In this document: positions 9,201-14,533 of the stretch, one piece after another
How positions within the stretch are numbered: the stretch's first letter is position 1
Layout: each line of letters opens with the position of its first letter
Assembly: GCA_934539295.1 (NCBI GenBank)
Contig: CAKTCN010000043.1
Coordinates: 1-20,164 of the forward strand
Origin: an uncultured Allosphingosinicella sp.
Lineage (GTDB): Bacteria; Pseudomonadota; Alphaproteobacteria; Sphingomonadales; Sphingomonadaceae
Direction of reading: 5' to 3'
Length of the DNA stretch: 20,164 nucleotides
Notes under the pieces: model-generated
Seen by the model: only the letters and a program-made list of their open reading frames with translations
What the model was told of the DNA's origin: nothing
The model's database searches: none
Program-made: the position numbers and the translations under genes

Positions 9201-9373
9201 GGCGTGACGCGGTTGGTGCTGACGGGACCCTGGTCGTCGGCGGTCGCCGTGGTAGGCTCGCCGGTTTGCGCCACGGCCGCCGTTGCGACGAAGCTCATGA
9301 CGATGGCCGAACCGCCCAACATGAGCGCCCGCTTTAGAATGCCTGATACATCACCATTCGCGTGATTGCGCAT
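6206..9373 (-). CDS. TonB-dependent outer-membrane receptor
   Basis: A 1055-aa energy-coupled outer-membrane transporter of the Xanthomonas/Caulobacter type. A signal peptide ends near ATAAVA|Q (about residue 36). A TonB-box-like EEIVITG lies at about 64-70. The plug domain follows, with FPDTNLAESLQRIPGVSID and GSQVTVRGFGP, typical of this receptor subfamily. A long beta-barrel rich in aromatic and acidic strands ends in RYRF, the terminal phenylalanine needed for BAM recognition. Unlike SusC-type systems there is no SusD partner, as expected in proteobacteria. Ligand is inferred from context as an oligosaccharide released by the two GH9 enzymes. The start is ATG 9371-9373 with GGGGAGG 7 bases upstream; a TTG six bases earlier is too close to that site. 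It is transcribed divergently from GH9 copy B and followed by a strong terminator. Confidence 0.95.
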   Translation of the reverse strand: MRNHANGDVSGILKRALMLGGSAIVMSFVATAAVAQTGEPTTATADDQGPVSTNRVTPQPADDEEIVITGIRASLEAAMDIKRESVGVVDAISAEDIGKFPDTNLAESLQRIPGVSIDRRNGEGSQVTVRGFGPAFNLVTVNGRQIATSDVNTVGGDLSVDFGRATSRSFDFSNLASEGVSRLEVYKTGRAAIPSGGIGAAINVVTQRPLDARGEGLRGSIGAKALYDTSRDFRITPEISGVATWSDDEDMFGVSVFGAYQKRESAAASSTVNGWSVQPLSAMPGRVASTIINNAPPADQLVAIPDDSRYHYSEFSRERINGQATLQFRPIEALTLTADALYAQNKVDEERAEQTNWFNKPFSEVTFDDDDVVATAINLREVLNGQKDIGFESVYRATKSQLQSYGLNASWEAAEGFTISVDGNTSTSKSTPNAKNGTSSTLVGIGAPVVTAHSVDFTGDIPQQSWTLNDAIAGNGNGVLDLGDLGTAMGRTNTSRQEHRLNQLRADLGWEWGDGIRFDVGTVYTDSKMTSARVQTQQTLGNWGSTASAGDIEQFGEGLVEQYCLQCKFDHYKPTNAEVAFRANAVDLMNIFSPLYAADGLPLVPGIQAGNPVDITGNEFDRVREKVWSGYAQFTLAGDIGGREAGLTAGVRYENTKVTSYAEVDEPAYIRWESDNDFRRGVSGNIVGVTLEGEYNNLLPAVDFHVSPADDVVARVSYSKTLARPEYGNLFASQSANGPPDPTYLGARATGSSGNPNLRPLVSDNFDVSLEWYYGRSSYVSAGFFAKKVKNFVGAGQVDQPLFGLRDPSSGAPGSRSGIAADRLESEGIDVTNENLYTLTGLLVQNGGNIDAAWATFNANFDRGANSLNRDFVQDIIEAVDITADANDPLFDFSVTTPINNRAGNIHGFEIQGQHFFGETGFGVSGSFTKVYGDVNVDRGSDPNEDVFALVGLSDSFNVTGIYENGGLSARVAYNWRDKFLSGVNRGATRNPVFVDSFGTLDLNVSYDLNEQMAVSLEAINLLSEPLRTYGRSERQLWSATELKPRFLLGARYRF

Positions 9374-9380
9374 CTTCAAT

Positions 9381-9387
9381 CCTCCCC
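9381..9387 (-). promoter_or_regulatory. Ribosome binding site of the TonB-dependent receptor
   Basis: GGGGAGG on the minus strand, 7 bases before ATG 9373-9371. It excludes the upstream in-frame TTG (9379-9377) as the start. Confidence 0.7.
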
Positions 9388-9427
9388 TTTCCTGTGGCTC
9401 TGTTGAGCTCTACTTGTTCGTAGCTGC

Positions 9428-9441
9428 TGTTATCGCTACCA
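9428..9441 (-). promoter_or_regulatory. xyl-box-like LacI-type operator candidate
   Basis: The minus strand reads TGGTAGCGATAACA, an imperfect palindrome with a central CG (TGnTAnCGnTAnCA). As I recall it, the Xanthomonas campestris xyl-box is TGGTAGCGCTAACA, one base different; I could not verify this. It lies 54 bases upstream of the receptor start, downstream of the probable promoter, where a repressor would block transcription. Confidence 0.5.
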
Positions 9442-9445
9442 CCTA

Positions 9446-9475
9446 TATGGCTAGCATTTCTGTCAACGCTGTCAA
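9446..9475 (-). promoter_or_regulatory. Possible promoter of the TonB-dependent receptor
   Basis: On the minus strand a TTGACA at 9475-9470 lies 14 bases before GCTAGCCA (9455-9448), resembling the Caulobacter-type pair TTGAC(G/A) / GCTAnAwC only in its first four -10 bases. The -35 is part of the 9461-9475 operator candidate. The -10 match is poor, so this is tentative. Confidence 0.3.
9461..9475 (-). promoter_or_regulatory. Operator candidate, copy 1 (TTGACAGCGTTGACA)
   Basis: The minus strand reads TTGACAGCGTTGACA; the plus strand contains TGTCAACGCTGTCA, fitting the LacI-family form TGnCAnCGnTGnCA with a central CG. The identical 15 bases occur again, oppositely oriented, at 9678-9692, so each divergent gene has one copy facing it in the same sense. 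It overlaps the likely -35 of the receptor gene. Confidence 0.6.
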
Positions 9476-9677
9476 GCGAGCAACCGGATAGTTATCGATG
9501 CATGCTGAACTGCGTCATTTCTGCAACGTCGTTGAAAACGGTTCGAAGATACTAGGCAAATGGCAGGGAGTTCTTGCTGCATCGCAGCATGCCGTCTCTT
9601 CATGCCTGCAAGGTCAATGCGTGGCAGATCATCTTTCGTCGGTCGGCCTACGAACCACGCCAATTCAAGGTGCCGGA

Positions 9678-9692
9678 TTGACAGCGTTGACA
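9678..9692 (+). promoter_or_regulatory. Operator candidate, copy 2 (TTGACAGCGTTGACA)
   Basis: Exact 15-base copy of the site at 9461-9475 in opposite orientation, 70 bases upstream of the GH9 copy B start codon. It contains two TTGACA hexamers, either of which could serve as -35, but no good -10 follows (best TCTTTT at 9710-9715). Confidence 0.6.
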
Positions 9693-9762
9693 ATCGTCAA
9701 TCGTCGCGGTCTTTTGAGGGCAACTCGCGATTTCAAACAAGCGGGACGATCAGGAGAGGGGA

Positions 9763-12318
9763 ATGCACATCAAGCGGGCGATCACGTCATTCTGCGCGTC
9801 GACGGCATTGCTCGTCTCCATGTCGGCGAGCGTGCACGCAGCGCCGCTGACGTTGAGCGAGCGCGGCTACCTGACACGCCCTGGCCTGGACGTGATCGTT
9901 TTCGACGACATCTACCCCGACGGGCATCAGACGGGTGTCACGATCATCCAGCATGGCAGCCGGGTTGCCGCCAATGGTGACCTTCGCCTGGAGCCGGAGC
10001 CCGGCCAATGGTCGCCGATGCCGGCAGGAGGCGAGCGGACGGTCGATGCCGCCACCGGCACGATCACACAGCGCCTGTCCTATCCGGATGCGAGCAAGGA
10101 CGGAAAAGGCTTCAACCCGATCTTCTACCCGGACCTTAAGCTCGCCTACGACGTCAGCGTAGTTCCGGCGGGCGACGGCGCGTTTCGCATCGTCGTGAAC
10201 CTCAAGGAGCCGTTGCCACGGGCATGGGCGGGCAAGGTCGGCTTCAACCTCGAACTCTTTCCCGAACCTTTGTTCGGACGGTCGTGGATCCTGGGCGAAG
10301 GCAGCGGGATCTTCCCGCGGCAGCCCAATGGGCCGGTCGAGCGGATGCGTGGCGGCGAGGTGCCCGTCCCCATTAACGTGCAGGCGAACGGGCCGGTCCA
10401 GTCTTTGAACGGCCAGCCTCTCGCCGCGCCGCTCGGCACCGGCAAGACGTTGGTCGTCGCGCCGGAAAATGACCGCCAGCGCATTCGCATCGAAAGCCGC
10501 AACGGCACGCTGCAGCTGATCGACGGTCGCTCGGCGCATAACAATGGCTGGTTCATCGTTCGCCAGGCGATCCCGGCAGGCGCCACCTCCCGTGCCGTCG
10601 AATGGATCGTCACGCCCAACACCATTACGGACTGGCGCTACGATCCGGTCATCCAGGTCTCGCAGGTCGGCTACGCCCCGGACCAGCCCAAGCGTGCCGT
10701 GATCGAGCGCGACCCCCGCGACACGGACGTCCAGCCCGCCCGGCTCTTCCGCCTGACAGAAGGCGGCCGCGAGGAAGTGCTGTCCGCCACGCCCGCCGCA
10801 TGGGGCCCGTTCCTGCGCTACGACTACCGCACCTTCGACTTCAGCCAGGTGAAGGCGCCGGGCATGTATGTCGTTACCTACGGCAACCGCGAATCCAACC
10901 CGTTCCGCATCGCCAGTGACGTCTATTCGCGCCACGTCTGGCAGCCGACGCTGGAGACCTTCCTCCCCGCCCAGATGTGCCACATGCATGTCGCCGAGAA
11001 ATATCGCGTCTGGCACGGCATCGACCATCTCGACGATGCCGAGATGGCGCGGGTCAACCTCAATCATTTCGACGGCTATGTGCAGGGCCCGAGCACGCTG
11101 ACTAAGTTCCAGCCCGGCGATCGCGTCCCCGGCCTCGATGCCGGCGGCTGGCACGATGCGGGCGACTACGACCTCAGGGTCGAATCGCAGATCGGCACCG
11201 TGTGGCTGCTCGCCAAGATGGTGGAGGAGTTCGACCTCGATTACGACGCCACTCGCATCAATCAGGCGACCAGGCGCGTCGAGATGCGCGACCCCGACGG
11301 CCGCAGCGACGCAGTCCAGCAGATCGAGCATGGCCTGCTCTCGATCCTCGGCGGCTACCGCGCCATGGGCCGGCTCTACCGCGGCATCATCGAGCCGTCG
11401 CTGCGCACCTATGTGATGCTCGGCGACGCCACGAACCAGAGCGACAACATCCCCGGCAGCCGCGTGGAGGGCCAAGGCCTCGACAATAATGGCCAGCCGA
11501 TCACGTCGGACGACCGCTGGGTCTTTACCGAGGACAATCCCGAGCGCGAGTTGGATGTCGCCGCCGGCCTAGCCGCCGCCTCTCGCGTGCTGCGCAAGGA
11601 CAATCCCGCCCTCGCCGCCGAGGCCCTCGCCGCCGCCCGCGCCATCGCGCAAAAGGCCTATGGCCGCGGCAAGTCCCCCGCGCCCGAGATCTTCGCGCTC
11701 GCCGAACTCATCCAGTCAACCGGCGACCGCGCCCTCATCGACCGCCTCGTCGCGCACGAGGCGGCGATCGTCGCGGAGCCCGACAAGTCCGCCTGGATGC
11801 TCGCCTCCATCCTCGACCGCCTGCCCCGCGGCTTCCGCGACCGCGTCGACGCGGCCGTGCGCCGCTACCAGGAAAAGGTCACGGCCGAGGCGCGCACCGA
11901 CTCGCCCTATGGCATTCCCTACAAGCCGCAGATCTGGGGCGCGGGCTGGGACATACAGGAGCGCGGCGTCCAGCAATGGTTCTTCGCCAAGGGCTGGCCG
12001 GAGGTCACGTCCCGCGACAGCTGGCTCAACGCCCTCAACTTCGTCCTCGGCGTCCATCCTGGCGAGAACACAGCCAGCTTCGTATCGGGCGTGGGATCGA
12101 AATCGGTGCTGACCGCCTACGGCACCAACCGGGCCGACTGGTCCTACATACCCGGCGGCGTCGTGTCGGGCACCAACCTCGTCCGCCCGGACCTGCCCGA
12201 ACTCAAGACCTGGCCCTTCTTCTGGCAGCAGACGGAGTACGTGATGGGCGGCGGCGAGACCAACTTCATGTTCCTCGCGCTGGCCGCCGACCGCCTCTAC
12301 GCGGGCAAGCGCCGATGA
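9763..12318 (+). CDS. Exported glycoside hydrolase family 9 protein (GH9 copy B)
   Basis: Predicted periplasmic or secreted beta-glucanase of 851 aa, first gene of a six-gene operon. The signal peptide spans about residues 1-26 (cleavage near VHA|AP). The N-terminal region of about 270 residues parallels that of GH9 copy A (shared PGQW, a GK-x-GFNLE block, NGWF-x-VR, VEWIV-x-PN). The Ig-like domain begins near SQVGYAPDQ, and the catalytic barrel has GGWHDAGDYD with D465 and D468, QQIEHG, HPGENTASFVSGVG and QQTEYVMGG with the presumed acid E825. The active-site DAGDY matches the family consensus better than copy A (DAGDF). It lacks dockerin or carbohydrate-binding modules. The start is ATG 9763 after AGGAGAGGGG; the stop overlaps the epimerase start (ATGA). 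It probably attacks beta-glucan or cello-/xyloglucan oligosaccharides; exact specificity is not readable. Confidence 0.94.
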   Translation: MHIKRAITSFCASTALLVSMSASVHAAPLTLSERGYLTRPGLDVIVFDDIYPDGHQTGVTIIQHGSRVAANGDLRLEPEPGQWSPMPAGGERTVDAATGTITQRLSYPDASKDGKGFNPIFYPDLKLAYDVSVVPAGDGAFRIVVNLKEPLPRAWAGKVGFNLELFPEPLFGRSWILGEGSGIFPRQPNGPVERMRGGEVPVPINVQANGPVQSLNGQPLAAPLGTGKTLVVAPENDRQRIRIESRNGTLQLIDGRSAHNNGWFIVRQAIPAGATSRAVEWIVTPNTITDWRYDPVIQVSQVGYAPDQPKRAVIERDPRDTDVQPARLFRLTEGGREEVLSATPAAWGPFLRYDYRTFDFSQVKAPGMYVVTYGNRESNPFRIASDVYSRHVWQPTLETFLPAQMCHMHVAEKYRVWHGIDHLDDAEMARVNLNHFDGYVQGPSTLTKFQPGDRVPGLDAGGWHDAGDYDLRVESQIGTVWLLAKMVEEFDLDYDATRINQATRRVEMRDPDGRSDAVQQIEHGLLSILGGYRAMGRLYRGIIEPSLRTYVMLGDATNQSDNIPGSRVEGQGLDNNGQPITSDDRWVFTEDNPERELDVAAGLAAASRVLRKDNPALAAEALAAARAIAQKAYGRGKSPAPEIFALAELIQSTGDRALIDRLVAHEAAIVAEPDKSAWMLASILDRLPRGFRDRVDAAVRRYQEKVTAEARTDSPYGIPYKPQIWGAGWDIQERGVQQWFFAKGWPEVTSRDSWLNALNFVLGVHPGENTASFVSGVGSKSVLTAYGTNRADWSYIPGGVVSGTNLVRPDLPELKTWPFFWQQTEYVMGGGETNFMFLALAADRLYAGKRR

Positions 12319-13385
12319 GCCTCGCCCTCGCCGCCGCACTCGCCCTCGCCGCCGCCCCGCCCGCCCTCATCGACGACGATCCCGAGATCGTCGAGACGGT
12401 GCTGGTCAACAAGAAAGGCATGCGGCTGCGCCTCATCAACCTCGGCGCGATCGTCTCCGGCATCGACATGCCCGACGCGCGCGGCGGCTACACCAATGTC
12501 GTGCTCGGCTACGGGCGCGAGAGCGAATATCGCGCCAACCCCAACGGCTTCGGCGCCACGATCGGCCGTTATGCCGGGCGCATCGCCAATGCGCGCTTCA
12601 CATTGGGTGACCAGGCGGTGTCCTTGGTTCCGAACCTCGGTTCCAACGCTCTCCACGGCGGCGCCATCCCCGGCTTCGACAAACGGCTGTTCGCGATCCA
12701 GGCAATCGGATCCACCGCCACCTTCGACATGACCAGCCCGGACGGGGACCAAGGCTTTCCCGGTGCCCTCACCCTCACTGTCACCTACACGCTCGGCGAA
12801 GACGACAGCGTCCGCATCGACTATCGCGCGACCACGACGAAGCCGACCGTGCTCAACCTCACCAACCACAGCTATTTCAACCTCGCCGGCCACGGCACGG
12901 TCGAGGACCACCACATGCGCATCGCCGCCGATCGCTGGGTCGAGGCGGATGACGCGGGCATCCCCACCGGCCACTATGCCCCCGTCGCCGGCACGCCGCT
13001 CGACTTCCGCGACCTGCACCCCATCGGCGATCGGATCGACAAGGTAATGCCCGGCAAGCCCAAGGGCTACAACCAGGCCTGGCTCCTCGCCGAACGCCCC
13101 CGCCCCGCGCCCGCCTTGGCCGTGAGCCTGCGCGATCCGGACAGCGGCCGCAGCCTCGACGTCTACACGACCGAGCCCTCGGTGCAGGTCTATTCGGGCG
13201 ACTATTTCACCGGCCGTGACCGCGACGCACAGGGTCGCCCGCTCCCGCCAAGGTCCGGCATCGCACTCGAAACGCAGCACCTCGCCGACAGCCCCAACCG
13301 GCCCGCTTTCCCGATCACCACGCTGCGCCCGGGCGAAACCTACACATCCACCACGATCTGGCGCTTCGGCACGGCCGGGCGATGA
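12315..13385 (+). CDS. galM: Periplasmic aldose 1-epimerase (mutarotase)
   Basis: Interconverts alpha and beta anomers of glucose, galactose or related aldoses; 356 aa. A short hydrophobic leader (MSLALAAALALAAAPPA) predicts export, unlike cytoplasmic GalM. Conserved residues are visible: RYAGRIAN, the substrate histidine in NALHGG (H114), the catalytic acid in LTNHSYFNLAG (H185) and the catalytic base in IALETQHLADSPN (E319). The start ATG 12315 overlaps the GH9 stop as ATGA; a longer in-frame ORF starting inside GH9 (11976) is rejected because GH9 coding continues there. In this operon it would supply the beta anomer to the oxidoreductase downstream, since GFOR-type enzymes act on the pyranose C1. 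A role in galactose metabolism is less likely, as no other gal gene is present. Confidence 0.92.
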   Translation: MSLALAAALALAAAPPALIDDDPEIVETVLVNKKGMRLRLINLGAIVSGIDMPDARGGYTNVVLGYGRESEYRANPNGFGATIGRYAGRIANARFTLGDQAVSLVPNLGSNALHGGAIPGFDKRLFAIQAIGSTATFDMTSPDGDQGFPGALTLTVTYTLGEDDSVRIDYRATTTKPTVLNLTNHSYFNLAGHGTVEDHHMRIAADRWVEADDAGIPTGHYAPVAGTPLDFRDLHPIGDRIDKVMPGKPKGYNQAWLLAERPRPAPALAVSLRDPDSGRSLDVYTTEPSVQVYSGDYFTGRDRDAQGRPLPPRSGIALETQHLADSPNRPAFPITTLRPGETYTSTTIWRFGTAGR

Positions 13386-13397
13386 ACGACACAGACC

Positions 13398-13402
13398 AGG
13401 AG
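13398..13402 (+). promoter_or_regulatory. Ribosome binding site deciding the oxidoreductase start
   Basis: AGGAG lies 6 bases before ATG 13409, supporting that start over the ATG at 13382, which overlaps the epimerase stop but has no comparable site. Confidence 0.6.
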
Positions 13403-13408
13403 ACGGCC

Positions 13409-14533
13409 ATGCAAGCACCCACCGACACGAGCCGCCGCTTTATGTTGCAGACGCTTGGAGGCGCCCTCCTTGCGAGCGCCCTGATCCCTGCCGCTGCGCG
13501 CGCGCAAGGCGCACCAAGCCGCAAGCTCGGCTACGCCATCGTCGGCCTTGGCGGCTACGCCACCCGCCAGATCATGCCGCAATTCCGCAATTGTGAACTC
13601 AGCCGTCTCGTCGCGCTGGTCAGCGGCACGCCCGAGAAGCTCGAAAGCTACGGCTCCGAATATGACATCCCGCGCACACATCGCTACAGCTACGCCCAGT
13701 TCGACAGCATCCGCGACAACCCCGACATCGACATCGTCTATGTGGTGCTGCCGCCGGTGCTCCACGCCGAATATTCGATCCGCGCGTCGCAGGCGGGCAA
13801 GCATGTGCTGTGCGAGAAGCCGATGGCCATGTCGTCGGACGAAGGCCGGGCGATGGTCGCCGCCGCCAAGAAGGCCGGCCGCAAGCTGATGATCGGCTAT
13901 CGCAGCCGATTCCAGGCGCATAATGTCGAGGCGATCCGCATGATCCGATCGGGCGCGATCGGCCGCCCGCGCATCGTCACCTCCGAACATGGCTTCCCGA
14001 TCAGCGGCAATCCGTGGCGGCTCGACCGCAGCGTGTCAGGTGGCGGATCGCTGATGGACATGGGTATCTATTCGCTCCAGGCCGCCCGCTATCTGGCGGG
14101 CGAGGAGCCGACCCTGGTCTCCGCCGTCGAGCAGACCGACCGCACCGATCCGCGCTTCCGCACGGTCGAGGATCGCATCACCTTTCAGCTCGCTTTCCCC
14201 TCGGGCACGATCGCCAACGGCGTGTCGAGCTATTCCTCCGCCCACAATATCTACCGCGCAACGGGCGAGACCGGCTGGATCGAGCTGGAGCCCGCCACCT
14301 CCTATGCCGGGCAGACGATGTGGGTGCGACGCGGCGATGCGCCGGCCGCGCAACACGAGCCGCCCGCTTTGCCGAAGAACCAGTTCGCCGGCATGCTCGA
14401 CCATCTTTCCGAATGCGCCGTCACCGGCCGCGACCCGATCGTGCCGGGCGAGGAAGGCGTGCGCGACATGGCGCTGATCGAGGCGATCTACCGCTCCGCT
14501 CGCGAGGGTAGGGCCGTGAGGATGGAGGCGTGA
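13409..14533 (+). CDS. Tat-exported Gfo/Idh/MocA oxidoreductase, GFOR-like
   Basis: Predicted periplasmic aldose oxidoreductase with tightly held NADP(H), 374 aa. It has a twin-arginine leader (SRRFML, R9-R10, cleavage near ARA|Q), a Rossmann motif VGLGGYA (G46, G48, A51), the catalytic CEKP lysine K137, and GGGSLMDMGIYSL giving D217 and Y221. This D-x3-Y pattern replaces the usual D-x3-H of the family and is that of Zymomonas glucose-fructose oxidoreductase and, as I recall, the Caulobacter aldose-aldose oxidoreductase. Similarity to GFOR runs the full length (LVALVSG, LPP-x-LHAEY, KLMIGYR, VEDRI, PGEEG). It would oxidise an aldose to the 1,5-lactone and reduce a second sugar. The start ATG 13409 has AGGAG 6 bases before it; an in-frame ATG at 13382 overlaps the epimerase stop. 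The stop overlaps the GH3 start (GTGA). Confidence 0.9.
   Translation: MQAPTDTSRRFMLQTLGGALLASALIPAAARAQGAPSRKLGYAIVGLGGYATRQIMPQFRNCELSRLVALVSGTPEKLESYGSEYDIPRTHRYSYAQFDSIRDNPDIDIVYVVLPPVLHAEYSIRASQAGKHVLCEKPMAMSSDEGRAMVAAAKKAGRKLMIGYRSRFQAHNVEAIRMIRSGAIGRPRIVTSEHGFPISGNPWRLDRSVSGGGSLMDMGIYSLQAARYLAGEEPTLVSAVEQTDRTDPRFRTVEDRITFQLAFPSGTIANGVSSYSSAHNIYRATGETGWIELEPATSYAGQTMWVRRGDAPAAQHEPPALPKNQFAGMLDHLSECAVTGRDPIVPGEEGVRDMALIEAIYRSAREGRAVRMEA

Larger units (their letters stand above)
9374..9762. promoter_or_regulatory. Divergent regulatory region between the receptor and GH9 operons
   Basis: 389 bp with no credible gene; the short frames crossing it lack coding character, and AT content is higher than in the flanking genes. 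It holds the receptor ribosome site (9381-9387), three LacI-type operator candidates (9428-9441, 9461-9475, 9678-9692), a 6-bp inverted repeat TGCTGC-ATC-GCAGCA at 9575-9589, a TTGAC-AATC-GTCAA dyad at 9687-9700 and the strong GH9 copy B ribosome site (AGGAGAGGGG, about 9751-9760). I see no riboswitch or small RNA. Confidence 0.8.

Noticed and set aside
7661..9337. 558-aa open frame on the plus strand inside the receptor gene
   Set aside because: Shadow frame: the minus-strand translation is an unmistakable TonB-dependent receptor throughout this stretch.
9575..9589. Inverted repeat TGCTGC-ATC-GCAGCA
   Set aside because: Perfect but short (6 bp); found once only and not placed near either start, so it may be chance.
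9498..9980. 160-aa plus-strand frame crossing the divergent regulatory region
   Set aside because: It runs out of frame into the GH9 copy B signal peptide, has no motif and covers the operator sites.
11976..12314. N-terminal extension of the epimerase frame into GH9 copy B
   Set aside because: Arg-rich out-of-frame translation over the conserved GH9 C-terminus; ATG 12315 gives a proper leader and ATGA coupling.
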